64,000 nt of DNA from Paenibacillus sp. Root52. GTDB taxonomy: Bacteria > Bacillota > Bacilli > Paenibacillales > Paenibacillaceae. Shown piece after piece: positions 51,221 through 60,170 of the stretch; position 1 is the stretch's first letter, and each line of letters starts with the position of its first letter. The DNA lies in the NCBI RefSeq assembly GCF_001426865.1, contig NZ_LMFO01000010.1, positions 1 through 64,000 of the forward strand. The letters are read 5' to 3'. Position numbers and translations under genes: made by a program. The notes under the pieces are model-generated. The model was not told the origin of the DNA. It worked only from the letters and a program-made list of their open reading frames with translations, and searched no databases.

Positions 51221-51264
51221 CAAAAACCCGCCAAACACTCGAAAATCCTTGTGTTTAGCGGGTT
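51221..51264 (-). terminator. terminator of tRNA-Ala
   Basis: AACCCGC and GCGGGTT arms (with inner AAACAC/GTGTTT) on the minus strand, ending in TTTTTG. Confidence 0.85.
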
Positions 51265-51273
51265 CTTTAGTTA

Positions 51274-51346
51274 TGGAGCCTAGGGGGATCGAACCCCTGA
51301 CCTCATCGCTGCCAGCGATGCGCTCTCCCAGCTGAGCTAAGGCCCC
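51274..51346 (-). tRNA. tRNA-Ala (anticodon GGC)
   Basis: 73 nt. Acceptor GGGGCCT/AGGCTCC, anticodon stem CATCG/CGATG around loop CTGGCAG (anticodon GGC), T-arm AGGGG-TTCGATC-CCCCT, discriminator A. The CCA end is not encoded. Confidence 0.97.
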
Positions 51347-51553
51347 AAGATATACAATGATAACTCGTCCACCACTGCAACATTCCGCAGGCGACCCCTT
51401 TATCATATTCAATACGTGTTTTACTGTCAATATCTTTTTCTGCTCCCACAAAGCTACCCAAAGGATCTGGAGAAGAACAATCTTCCTACCTGGAACACAA
51501 TCATGATGACTTATCGTAACCCCAGCTTGCTCTTCTCCCTTTGCCCCAGGAAT

Positions 51554-52021
51554 CTAATCCTCCAGGTCTTCCTTGGACAGCAATGATTTCAATTCTTTCA
51601 TGAACATATTGATGTCTTTGAATTGACGGTACACCGAAGCAAAGCGAACATATGCCACTTCATCCACCGGAAAGAGCTGTTCCATCAATAACTCACCAAT
51701 CTGGCGACTTTCCACTTCCGCATCAGCGGTATTACGCAAAGACTTCTCTACTTCAGAAACCATCATCTCAAGTGTCTCCACCGAGACTGGACGTTTCTCA
51801 CATGCGCGAATAAGTCCGCGGAGTATTTTATCCCGACTGAACTCTTCTCGGCTTCCATCTTTCTTAATAACAATCAGCGGTGTTTCTTCCACCATCTCAA
51901 AAGTGGTAAATCGGCGGCTACATTGCTCGCATTCCCGACGGCGACGAATGGATTTTGCTTCATTGGCCGGACGGGAATCAAGCACCTTGGTGCCCATAAA
52001 AGCACAATAAGGACATTTCAT
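51554..52021 (-). CDS. nrdR: transcriptional repressor NrdR
   Basis: 155 residues. A four-cysteine zinc ribbon at the N-terminus ([18 protein letters not shown] ... [16 protein letters not shown]) is followed by an ATP-cone domain ([40 protein letters not shown]). It represses ribonucleotide reductase operons according to ATP/dATP. The ATG at 52021 follows GGGAAGTGACC and gives the normal length; the longer frame to 52144 overlaps the divergent SASP leader and is not real. It is divergent from the SASP gene. Confidence 0.95.
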   Translation of the reverse strand: MKCPYCAFMGTKVLDSRPANEAKSIRRRRECEQCSRRFTTFEMVEETPLIVIKKDGSREEFSRDKILRGLIRACEKRPVSVETLEMMVSEVEKSLRNTADAEVESRQIGELLMEQLFPVDEVAYVRFASVYRQFKDINMFMKELKSLLSKEDLED

Positions 52022-52075
52022 TTTTTGGTCACTTCCCATGTTTGACTTTTTTCCATAAGTTCCCTGTAAGCATTT

Positions 52076-52107
52076 TGTAATGAAAATGGTATCTACGACA
52101 CATAATA
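52076..52107 (+). promoter_or_regulatory. candidate sigma-G promoter of the SASP gene
   Basis: The -10 element CATAATA (52101-52107) matches the sigma-G consensus CATAMTA. TGTAAT (52076-52081) is a weaker -35 at a spacing of 19. Forespore expression is expected for a SASP gene. Confidence 0.45.
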
Positions 52108-52137
52108 CTTTTACCAACCGCGAGGAGGTGAACAGCA

Positions 52138-52359
52138 ATGGCACAAAGCAACGGTAACTCCAACAACTTGGTGGTAACTAAAGCTTCCGCAGCCCTGGAA
52201 CAACTGAAATACGAAGTTGCTCAAGAACTCGGAATCAGCATCCCACAAGACGGATACCAAGGTAACATGACTTCTTACGAGAACGGTTCGATCGGTGGAT
52301 ACATCACGAAGCGTCTGGTAACAATTGCAGAACAGCAATTGGCAGGTCAATACCAATAA
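52138..52359 (+). CDS. alpha/beta-type small acid-soluble spore protein
   Basis: 73 residues. It binds spore DNA and protects it against UV; proteolysis at germination supplies amino acids. Hallmarks: [15 protein letters not shown] with the GPR protease site YEVAQE, and the DNA-contact helix [19 protein letters not shown]. The ATG follows GAGGAGGTGAACAGC. A hairpin GACCGGT-GAACA-ACCGGTC (52400-52419) follows, without a T-run. Monocistronic. Confidence 0.95.
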   Translation: MAQSNGNSNNLVVTKASAALEQLKYEVAQELGISIPQDGYQGNMTSYENGSIGGYITKRLVTIAEQQLAGQYQ

Positions 52360-52523
52360 TATCTGCATCGTAATACGGTATTATAGAGGAGCATGGGGCG
52401 ACCGGTGAACAACCGGTCTGCTCTGTGCTTCTACTATTATAACCGACTCTTGTACCGTGCATGAGAACCATACATTTTCACACTTATCTGCATCTAGCTA
52501 CAGCATCACACGATATATCCGAA

Positions 52524-53087
52524 CTAGAACGTATTATAGATTTTAACATATTGATTATAATAATAAATGACACGTTGTACATAGTGCCGGGTTTCTCCAA
52601 AAGGAATGTCCTTGACTGTATCAAATGACCCATCCCACACGCCATCTCGGAGCCAGCTACTAACCTTACCTGGTCCCGCATTGTACGCAGCAATCATGAC
52701 CGCCTCATTGCCATCAAACTGATCGGACAAGTTCTTCAGGTACCAAGTACCAAGCTGAATGTTCCTCTCAGGCTTATGCTTCAGTTCTTCTAATGACGTA
52801 CCCGGGATTTTGGCCTGCTCCATAATCCAATTGGCCGTATCCGGCATGAGTTGCATAAGTCCGATGGCGCCACGCTTGGATTCCAAGCTTGTTTTGAAGT
52901 TAGTCTCTACCTTAATAATTGAAGCAATTAGAAACGGGTCTACTTCATAGCTATAGGATTGTGCCCGAATCTCTTCCTTATAATGAATCGGGTAGAACCA
53001 AGCCATCCAGTTCGTATTCAAAAACAGCACTAGAACGAAGGAAACAAACATCAACAGCAGTACCCGTTTCTTACGTAGCCATTTCAT
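52524..53087 (-). CDS. membrane-anchored lytic transglycosylase
   Basis: 187 residues. An N-terminal anchor (about 8-24, VLLLMFVSFVLVLFL) precedes an SLT (Slt70-like) domain: catalytic Glu61 in SIIKVETNFK, GLMQLMPDTANW, and AAYNAGPGKVSSWL. It cleaves glycan strands with formation of anhydro-muramyl ends. The start ATG overlaps the coaE stop by 4 bases (ATGA), so it is coupled to coaE. Last gene of the polA run, and probably active in the envelope or during sporulation. Confidence 0.9.
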   Translation of the reverse strand: MKWLRKKRVLLLMFVSFVLVLFLNTNWMAWFYPIHYKEEIRAQSYSYEVDPFLIASIIKVETNFKTSLESKRGAIGLMQLMPDTANWIMEQAKIPGTSLEELKHKPERNIQLGTWYLKNLSDQFDGNEAVMIAAYNAGPGKVSSWLRDGVWDGSFDTVKDIPFGETRHYVQRVIYYYNQYVKIYNTF

Positions 53088-53680
53088 ATTAATCCCTTAC
53101 CTTGCAGGAAAGAGATGACTTGCTGCTCTGTATCGTGCCATGCTCCACTGTTATCGATAACGATATCAGCAAGCTGCTTTTTCTGCTCGATGTCCATCTG
53201 AGCCGCAATCCGGGCGTCAGCCTGCTCACCAGTCAACCCATCCCGGCTCATCAATCGTTCTCTCTGTATCGCTCTAGGTACGTATACAACGACGACTTCA
53301 TCGAACCCTTTTTCCAGACCCGACTCGTACAATAAAGGAATATCCGATACCACAAGCTTATCCGGGTGCGCCTGCTCATATGCGGCCGCTCGTTCTCTCA
53401 TCTCTCGGCGAATCGCCGGATGGGTAATAGCCTCAAGCGCTTTACGCTCCTCTGGATGCTGGAAAACAATACTGCCTAGCTTCTTCCGATCCAACGTCCC
53501 GTCTTCATGAAGAATGGCTTGTCCGAACCGCTGTACAGCGGCAGCCAAAACAGGATGCCCGGGCATCATGACCTCCCGGGCAATAACGTCTGCATCAATG
53601 AGCAGTGCTCCTTTACTGGCAAGAAGGGCGGAAACACTGCTCTTTCCTGTGGCGATTCCGCCGGTTAAGCCAATATTCAT
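53084..53680 (-). CDS. coaE: dephospho-CoA kinase
   Basis: 198 residues. The P-loop GGIATGKSS lies at the N-terminus (about residues 7-15), followed by the LLIDADVIAREV motif and VVSDIPLLYESGLE near residue 110. It performs the last step of CoA biosynthesis. The ATG at 53680 is chosen over the one three bases upstream because GAGGTG lies 5 bases before it. It lies 9 bases after the ytaF stop and is coupled to the transglycosylase. Confidence 0.93.
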   Translation of the reverse strand: MNIGLTGGIATGKSSVSALLASKGALLIDADVIAREVMMPGHPVLAAAVQRFGQAILHEDGTLDRKKLGSIVFQHPEERKALEAITHPAIRREMRERAAAYEQAHPDKLVVSDIPLLYESGLEKGFDEVVVVYVPRAIQRERLMSRDGLTGEQADARIAAQMDIEQKKQLADIVIDNSGAWHDTEQQVISFLQGKGLI

Positions 53681-53689
53681 CATTTCACC

Positions 53690-54478
53690 TCACAACAGCT
53701 TCATTATTCCCATAAACATTAATAACAGTGCTGGCAACACGGACAATCGACGCATCCATTGCAGCGCAGCAAAACGAAGTCCAACCTTCATCCCGAGTGA
53801 CAGAAATGCTCCACTGAACAATGCAATGACAAGTGCTGTCCACAGCGTTGGAAATCCGAGTAGCGCAGCTCCAAGCCCTGCACCGAATGCATCCAGTGAT
53901 AGTGCAATACCCAGCCACATCGCTTCTTGAGTCGAGATGCTTCCCGAATTGTCCATGTCTGCCTTGGAGGGACTTCGGAGTATTTGAATGACGACACCTA
54001 ATTTTCGAAGTTCTAAGGTGAAGACCATCCGCTCCACAGATCCACCTGAAGCTGATTGCTCCAGTTCCAATGCGAGAACCTGGTTTTTCCCTTTGGAAGT
54101 TACCTCTTGCTCCGTTAAGGCTATTGTTCCGTTGGCTCTACTCTCTACATGCTCGCTTGCCGAAGTTTCCACTGTACCTTCATCCGTTTCCGCTCTTTCC
54201 TTACTCTGCTTGCGTATAAGCTGGAATAGTGACCATCCACCAATCGCAATCAATATCACAGCCCCAACTTCGGATGCTACATTCGGCGAAACTACATGGG
54301 ATAGCAGCACCCCTACCTGCATAGACAAGGCGATTACTAATCCCGAACAAATAGAGATAACAGCAATGGATAGCAACGGAATCTTGGTTTTGCGCAGCCC
54401 ATATGTAATCCCGACTCCAAAACCATCTAAACTAAGCGCCAAAGCAAGCGCCAGTAATGAAACAAAATGATGCAGCAC
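53690..54478 (-). CDS. ytaF: sporulation membrane protein YtaF
   Basis: 262 residues of the MntP/YtaF family: six hydrophobic segments in two halves, with LSLDGFGVGITYGLR in the first and LSLDAFGAGLGAALLG in the second (the Asp in each pair is characteristic). A hydrophilic insert of about 90 residues (about 75-165) separates the halves. The GTG at 54478 has GGGGAGGAATCC 8 bases before it. The family is known from sporulation; the transported ion is not known. Between mutM and coaE as in Bacillales. Confidence 0.88.
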   Translation of the reverse strand: MLHHFVSLLALALALSLDGFGVGITYGLRKTKIPLLSIAVISICSGLVIALSMQVGVLLSHVVSPNVASEVGAVILIAIGGWSLFQLIRKQSKERAETDEGTVETSASEHVESRANGTIALTEQEVTSKGKNQVLALELEQSASGGSVERMVFTLELRKLGVVIQILRSPSKADMDNSGSISTQEAMWLGIALSLDAFGAGLGAALLGFPTLWTALVIALFSGAFLSLGMKVGLRFAALQWMRRLSVLPALLLMFMGIMKLL

Positions 54479-54647
54479 CCCGGATTCCTCCCCTGTGCGG
54501 ATCCATTCCAACCGACAGATGTCAGTATGGGTATACGCCCGCTTATTTCTGCCATATCAGTATATGGAGGGAGGAATCCAAGGGTGCTTCAGTTTAAAAG
54601 ATCGTTCAAAAAGTAATGTGTACTTCAGGCGCAGCATAGCGACGCAA

Positions 54648-55478
54648 CTACAGTATCGGCTGGCATTTCGGGCAGTAATGTGTGCCCCTGCCACCCACCA
54701 CACTTTTCTCAATTAATGTCCCACAAGTATGGCAAGGCTCGGCTTTGCGTCCATAAATTTTCAATTGATGCTGGAACATGCCCATCTCACCTTGACCATT
54801 CACATAAGACTTAATCGACGAGCCACCTGCATTGACTGCATCCTGCAATGTCGACACAATCGCTTCATGCAATACCGTCAGCTGAGCCTCAGACAATGTA
54901 TTGGCGATCGTCTCCGGATGAATACCTGCGCGGAACAGAGCCTCGTCCACATATATATTCCCAATCCCGACGACATATGCCTGATTCAATAATACAGCCT
55001 TAATCTTGGTTGTCCGTTTGCCGACGGCATCGCGAAAGGCAGCAACTGTAAACGCCGGATCAAGCGGTTCTAAACCTAACTTCAACAAAGGTTTGGAGAC
55101 AAGCTCCTCTCCTGCATTGAACAGATGCATCGTGCCAAACTGACGTACATCCTTATAACGTAATTCAGTTCCGTCGGTAAAGTGAAAGATCACATGAGTA
55201 TGTTTCTCTACCTCTTCGTGTTGCTGATACACACCATAGCGCCCTTCCATCCGAAGATGAGAGACAAGCACCAGCCCGTCCAGCAAAATACGTAAAAACT
55301 TACCTCTGCGCTCCACACCGATAACTGTATGTCCCGCGAGTTCTAATGCAAAAGCATCTATATCGTCCGGCCGCTGAATAATACGCGGCAAACTAACGGT
55401 AACTCGATCAATGGTCTTACCTACGATAAGTTGATTCAATGTTCTTCTGACTGTTTCGACTTCCGGTAATTCCGGCAT
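54648..55478 (-). CDS. mutM: formamidopyrimidine-DNA glycosylase (Fpg)
   Basis: 276 residues. Removes 8-oxoguanine and opened purines. The N-terminus is PELPEVETVRR after Met removal (Pro1 Schiff base, Glu2). Lys of RRGKFLRI and the zinc finger near the end (CHTCGTLIEKSVVGGRGTHY CPKC, four Cys) are intact. The ATG follows GGGAGGTGAGAACATC. Between polA and ytaF. Confidence 0.95.
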   Translation of the reverse strand: MPELPEVETVRRTLNQLIVGKTIDRVTVSLPRIIQRPDDIDAFALELAGHTVIGVERRGKFLRILLDGLVLVSHLRMEGRYGVYQQHEEVEKHTHVIFHFTDGTELRYKDVRQFGTMHLFNAGEELVSKPLLKLGLEPLDPAFTVAAFRDAVGKRTTKIKAVLLNQAYVVGIGNIYVDEALFRAGIHPETIANTLSEAQLTVLHEAIVSTLQDAVNAGGSSIKSYVNGQGEMGMFQHQLKIYGRKAEPCHTCGTLIEKSVVGGRGTHYCPKCQPIL

Positions 55479-55609
55479 GATGTTCTCACCTCCCCTATAT
55501 TATAACGGAAGATAAGGCTCAGCGGGACCCTTTCTTGTGTCAAAAGCATGGGAGAAACCAATTGTAAAATATCGGTAGCCCCCACTACTTTCCATACTAC
55601 CATTATCTA

Positions 55610-58261
55610 TTATTTCGCTTCGTACCAGTTCTCCCCGTAGCTAACTTCTGCTTTGAGCGGCACAGACAGCTCTAACGCTTTTTCCATGACAGCTGGCACA
55701 AGCTCCTTCATCGTTTCCAATTCATCTGCCGGCACTTCGAATACAAGCTCATCGTGTACCTGAAGCAGCATACGGCTGTTCAAGTTACGCTCACGCAGCG
55801 CCTCATCCATCTGCACCATAGCAAGCTTAATAATGTCTGCCGCTGTTCCTTGAATTGGTGTATTCATCGCTGTACGTTCGGCAAAGGAACGTATGTTGAA
55901 GTTGCTTGCGTTAATTTCAGGGAGGTAACGACGACGCTCCAACAACGTTTTGACATATCCATCCTTACGCGCTTCCTTCACAATATCATCCATATACCGA
56001 CGTACGCCTTGGAATACTTCGAAGTATTGATCAATAAACTGCGCTGCCTCTTTACGCGTTATGTTCAAGTTCTGGGATAAGCCGTAGTCGCTTATGCCAT
56101 ACACGATTCCGAAATTTACCGCCTTAGCTGATCGACGCATATCACTATCCACTTCTTCAGCCTTCACCCCAAATACGTCAGAGGCCGTCTTCGTATGGAT
56201 ATCCATATCATTTACAAAAGCTTCCTTCAATCGCTCATCATCTGAGATATGTGCGAGTACACGCAATTCGATCTGAGAATAGTCTGCAGCCAATATCGTC
56301 CAACCAGGCTCCGAAGGTACGAATACCTTCCGGATCTTACGACCTTCCTCCATCCGGATCGGAATGTTCTGTAGGTTCGGGAATTGACTGCTCAGGCGCC
56401 CAGTAGCCGCGATCGTCTGACGATAATACGTATGAACCTTGCCATCTCGCGGTGAAATCTCCTTCAGTAAACCTTCCACATAAGTGGATTGCAGCTTCGC
56501 CAACTGACGGTATTGCAAAATATGCTGGACTACCTCATGATACGGAGCAAGTTTCTCCAACACTTCCGCATCGGTGGAATAACCCGTTTTGGTTTTCTTC
56601 ACCACAGGCAGACCTAGTCTATCAAACAAAATTTCACCCAACTGTTTCGGTGAATTAAGGTTAAATTCCGTACCCGAGAGGCGATAAATTTCGGACATCA
56701 ATCGACCAATTTGTTCTTCGAATTCATGACCCAGAGCCTGCAAATCAGCCGTATTTGCCTTGATTCCCTGCTTCTCCATATCAGCCAAAATACGTGATAA
56801 CGGCATCTCCAGCTCATGGAACAGTGAATTCATCTCATCACTCTCAAGCGCCTTCTCCTGCAGTGGGATAATGGCTGCTACTGCCGCCGCTTTACGACAT
56901 AGGAAATCACCCAACACTTCCACCTCAGGCACTTTATACTTGGCACCTTTGCCCATCACCGTATCATCCTCTACCAAAGACGGTAACCCGTACTTCGCAG
57001 TTAAGCCACTAATCGTCTGGTTGGACTCTGTAGGGTCGAGCAGATATGCAGCCAACTGCACGTCAAAAGCCGCTCCCGCAAATTCAATGCCGTGGGCATG
57101 AAGTGCAAGATCTACGCGGTGTAGATCATATCCTCGCTTAGGCTCGTCTGAATTCGCTAGCCATGCTCTTACAGAAGAAGCTGCCTTCCATTGAAGCAGT
57201 TCGGGAGACAAGAAGATGTACTCTTCGCTTGAACCTAACGCGATCCCAACCAATTCCGCCTGATGCGGATTGTCACCGTGCGTTTCCACATGTATAACAT
57301 CAATGGTCTCGAGCGAGGCAAATAGGTCTTCAATCGTTTCCTCTGTAGCGATCGTAGAATTGACCTCAGCCGCTGGCACAGCTTCTACTGCGTCTATCTT
57401 GCCACTGAAGTTCAGACGTTCAAGCAATGACTTGAATTCTAGCTTCGCCAGTGCTGGCCCTGCTGTTTCTTCCTGCAAGCCGGCAAACTGCATATCTTCC
57501 CACGTCTGCTCCAATGGAACCTCGCGATGGATCGTAGCTAGCTGCTTACTCATCCGAGCATCTTCAGCGTGAGCTTCGATCTTTTCTTTCATTTTACCTT
57601 TCAACTCGGCTGTGCCATTCAGTACATCCTCTACGGTACCGAACTGATGCAACAGCTTTAATGCTGTCTTCTCTCCCACTCCAGGAATGCCTGGAATATT
57701 ATCAGAGGTATCGCCCATCAGACCTTTCAAGTCGATAATCTGCAATGGAGTCAAGCCATAACGCTCCTTAATCTGGGCAGGGTCGTACAATTCTATATCC
57801 GTTACACCTTTGCGTGTTAGCCCGATATGAACATGGTCAGAGGCAAGCTGCAGCATGTCCTTGTCACCCGATACAACGAGTACCTGTCTTCCCGCTTCGT
57901 CAGCACGTTTGGTCAACGTTCCGATGATGTCATCCGCTTCGAATCCTTCAAGCTCAAACTGTGCAATGCCGAATCCTCGCAGCAATTCTTTGAGCAAAGG
58001 GAATTGTTCGGACAATTCAGGTGGTGTTTTCTCGCGGCCACCTTTGTACTCCTGATATCCTTCGTGACGGAAAGTCACCTTGCCCGCATCAAATGCCACC
58101 ATCACATGTGTCGGCTTATGCTCTTCCAGCAGCCTTAACAGCATTGTGGTGAACCCATATACCGCGTTGGTATGTAATCCTTTTGAATTGGTCAACGGCG
58201 GCATTGCAAAAAACGCCCTATATATAATGCTATTTCCATCTATGAGAATAAACTTGTCCAT
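55610..58261 (-). CDS. polA: DNA polymerase I
   Basis: 883 residues. 5'-nuclease domain about 1-290 (ILIDGNSIIYRAFFA, FEADDIIGTL, GLMGDTSDNIPGIPGVGEKTA). The 3'-5' exonuclease region about 310-470 is degenerate: its first acidic motif reads IHVETHG instead of a DxE, as in Bacillus Pol I enzymes without proofreading. Polymerase domain from about 500, with motif A ADYSQIELRVLAHIS, motif B RRSAKAVNFGIVYG and motif C VHDELVFEVP. Functions in repair and Okazaki processing. The ATG follows GAGGTGCTGGA. Confidence 0.97.
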   Translation of the reverse strand: MDKFILIDGNSIIYRAFFAMPPLTNSKGLHTNAVYGFTTMLLRLLEEHKPTHVMVAFDAGKVTFRHEGYQEYKGGREKTPPELSEQFPLLKELLRGFGIAQFELEGFEADDIIGTLTKRADEAGRQVLVVSGDKDMLQLASDHVHIGLTRKGVTDIELYDPAQIKERYGLTPLQIIDLKGLMGDTSDNIPGIPGVGEKTALKLLHQFGTVEDVLNGTAELKGKMKEKIEAHAEDARMSKQLATIHREVPLEQTWEDMQFAGLQEETAGPALAKLEFKSLLERLNFSGKIDAVEAVPAAEVNSTIATEETIEDLFASLETIDVIHVETHGDNPHQAELVGIALGSSEEYIFLSPELLQWKAASSVRAWLANSDEPKRGYDLHRVDLALHAHGIEFAGAAFDVQLAAYLLDPTESNQTISGLTAKYGLPSLVEDDTVMGKGAKYKVPEVEVLGDFLCRKAAAVAAIIPLQEKALESDEMNSLFHELEMPLSRILADMEKQGIKANTADLQALGHEFEEQIGRLMSEIYRLSGTEFNLNSPKQLGEILFDRLGLPVVKKTKTGYSTDAEVLEKLAPYHEVVQHILQYRQLAKLQSTYVEGLLKEISPRDGKVHTYYRQTIAATGRLSSQFPNLQNIPIRMEEGRKIRKVFVPSEPGWTILAADYSQIELRVLAHISDDERLKEAFVNDMDIHTKTASDVFGVKAEEVDSDMRRSAKAVNFGIVYGISDYGLSQNLNITRKEAAQFIDQYFEVFQGVRRYMDDIVKEARKDGYVKTLLERRRYLPEINASNFNIRSFAERTAMNTPIQGTAADIIKLAMVQMDEALRERNLNSRMLLQVHDELVFEVPADELETMKELVPAVMEKALELSVPLKAEVSYGENWYEAK

Positions 58262-58339
58262 TCCAGCACCTCACGTATCATATGGTCACACTTCAGATTC
58301 TATATCTACTCTCATGATACCATACACACCTGCAACAAC

Positions 58340-58397
58340 AAAAAAGGAACTTCCCTTGAACAACCTATATGGATAGGCGTCCTGAGAAAGTTCCTTC
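58340..58397 (-). terminator. terminator after phoU
   Basis: AAGGAACTT and AAGTTCCTT arms on the minus strand, with a long internal hairpin and six T's. It separates pstB-phoU from polA. Confidence 0.8.
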
Positions 58398-58447
58398 ATT
58401 CCGTGCATGTAAGTCCCCAATTCCAATCGTATGCTTATAAATTACAA

Positions 58448-59107
58448 TTACTGGTTCAGATCCGGACGTTTACCCGTCACCAGATATACCGTGCTCTCGC
58501 CAATGTTAGTTGCGTGGTCACCGATACGCTCAATGTAGCGACCTACCATCATCAACAGCATCGCTTGTGAAGCCCGGTTCGGTTGATCTGTCATGAAGGT
58601 GTATAGATCACTGATCATGTGGCTGTACAGTTGGTCAACCTGATCATCAGTCTGAGCCATTTTGTAAGCCAGATCCGTGTTTTCCTTCAGGAAGGATTCA
58701 ATCGATTCATCGATCATTACCTTCACGATTTCAGCCATTCTCGGAATATCAACAAGAGGTTTAATTAACTCTTGACCTTCCATACGAAGTGTCACTTTGG
58801 CTACATCCAATGCAAGATCACCCATGCGCTCAAGATCACTGGAGATTTTGAATGCAACGATAATGCGGCGTAGATCCTTGGCAACCGGCTGTTGTGTAAT
58901 AATGAGCTTGGAACCAAGTTCCATAATTTTGTCTTCCAGCGCATTCAGATTTGCATCATTCTTGATGATGACCTGAGCTTTATCCACGTCTAGTGTCTGA
59001 AGACTCTCGATAGCACCATCCAATGCTGTTCCTACGTGCTCGCCCATCTCACGAAGCAATGTACGCAATTCCTCAAGCTCTTGATCAAATTCTTTTCTTT
59101 GAATCAT
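58448..59107 (-). CDS. phoU: phosphate signalling protein PhoU
   Basis: 219 residues, two three-helix bundles with PhoU motifs: MIQRKEFDQELEELR, ELGSKLIITQQPVAKDLRRI, ISSDLERMGDLALDVAKV and the second-half counterpart VGRYIERIGDHATNIGE. It links the Pst transporter to PhoR and keeps the Pho regulon off when phosphate is ample. The ATG at 59107 is 9 bases after GAGGGGG; an earlier ATG directly abuts it. Follows pstB by about 60 bases. Confidence 0.94.
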   Translation of the reverse strand: MIQRKEFDQELEELRTLLREMGEHVGTALDGAIESLQTLDVDKAQVIIKNDANLNALEDKIMELGSKLIITQQPVAKDLRRIIVAFKISSDLERMGDLALDVAKVTLRMEGQELIKPLVDIPRMAEIVKVMIDESIESFLKENTDLAYKMAQTDDQVDQLYSHMISDLYTFMTDQPNRASQAMLLMMVGRYIERIGDHATNIGESTVYLVTGKRPDLNQ

Positions 59108-59166
59108 AGGTTCCATCCCCCTCGTCCATCATCTCCGGATATGCCGGGAACATTCAATCAGCTTAC

Positions 59167-59922
59167 TTAACCGAACCTTCCGGATATATAATCCTCGGTT
59201 CGGGAATCCTGCGGTGTGGAGAATAATGTCTCGGTATCCGCAGCTTCCACCACTTCACCATTCAGGAAAAATACCGTACGACCGGATACCCGCGCGGCCT
59301 GATGCATGTTATGGGTTACCATAACAATCGTATATTTATTATGCAATTCCTTAACAAGCTCCTCTATTTTAAGCGTAGAGATTGGATCGAGGGCTGAGGT
59401 TGCTTCGTCCATAAGTAATACGTCAGGCTGAACAGCGAGTGCACGTGCAATACACAGACGTTGCTGTTGACCACCAGATAGGCTTAGTGCTGACTTTTTG
59501 AGTACATCTTTCACTTCGTCCCACAGGGCAGCATGTGTTAAACTTTGCTCCACCAGTTTATCCAGCTCAGCTTTCTGCGTTACCCCATGCAGACGTGGGC
59601 CGTAAGCTACGTTATCGTAGATTGATTTTGGAAAAGGATTCGGCTGCTGGAATACCATTCCCACCCGCTTGCGCAACGTTTCAACTTCGATCTCGTTGCT
59701 GTAGATATCCGAGCCGTCCAGCATAACTTGTCCTTCCACGCGAACGCCTGGAATCATGTCATTCATTCGATTCAATGTACGGAGCAATGTGGATTTACCA
59801 CAACCCGATGGGCCAATAAACGCAGTAACCGTTCGCTCCGGCAAGTCCATCGATATATTTTTAAGCGCATGATGCGTATCATAGTATAAATTAAGTTTAT
59901 CAATGTGAATGAGGTCTTTCAT
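59167..59922 (-). CDS. pstB: phosphate ABC transporter ATP-binding protein
   Basis: 251 residues. Walker [10 protein letters not shown] (37-45), Q-loop [15 protein letters not shown], signature LSGGQQQR (148-155), Walker [13 protein letters not shown] (169-179), H-loop [10 protein letters not shown]. The RMNDMIPG insertion after Walker A is typical of PstB. The ATG follows AGGAGAAGTGAGCATCC. The genes pstS, pstC and pstA are not in the window, so PstB is separated from them. A four-unit PHO box lies at 60034-60072. Confidence 0.94.
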   Translation of the reverse strand: MKDLIHIDKLNLYYDTHHALKNISMDLPERTVTAFIGPSGCGKSTLLRTLNRMNDMIPGVRVEGQVMLDGSDIYSNEIEVETLRKRVGMVFQQPNPFPKSIYDNVAYGPRLHGVTQKAELDKLVEQSLTHAALWDEVKDVLKKSALSLSGGQQQRLCIARALAVQPDVLLMDEATSALDPISTLKIEELVKELHNKYTIVMVTHNMHQAARVSGRTVFFLNGEVVEAADTETLFSTPQDSRTEDYISGRFG

Positions 59923-60033
59923 GGATGCTCACTTCTCCTTCGCTGCAGGGAAATTTAGTCCCTTTACGTTGATGCCCAATCACTATGATCAGAACAAGCT
60001 TCTTGGCCATCTTTAACATCCTACCTTCCCATT

Positions 60034-60072
60034 GTAAAAACCGTATCACTTTCATGTTAACGGAATGTAAAA
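60034..60072. promoter_or_regulatory. PHO box (four PhoP half-sites) upstream of pstB
   Basis: On the minus strand, TTTACA, TTAACA, GTGATA and TTTACA follow at exact 11-bp intervals (60072 to 60034), matching the TTHAYA tandem layout of Bacillus PhoP binding sites. It lies about 110 bases before the pstB ATG. Confidence 0.8.
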
Positions 60073-60170
60073 AGACATCTTCCTCGCCATGATCCTTAGG
60101 GTTTAATCATAGCAACGATGGATGCCTTTATATGCATTAATTAGATTTAAAATTTTGTAAGATGAAGTGG

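Noticed and set aside
55610..58261. Loss of proofreading in PolA as a novel defect
   Set aside because: Degenerate 3'-5' exonuclease motifs are usual in Bacillus-type DNA polymerase I, so this is family-normal.
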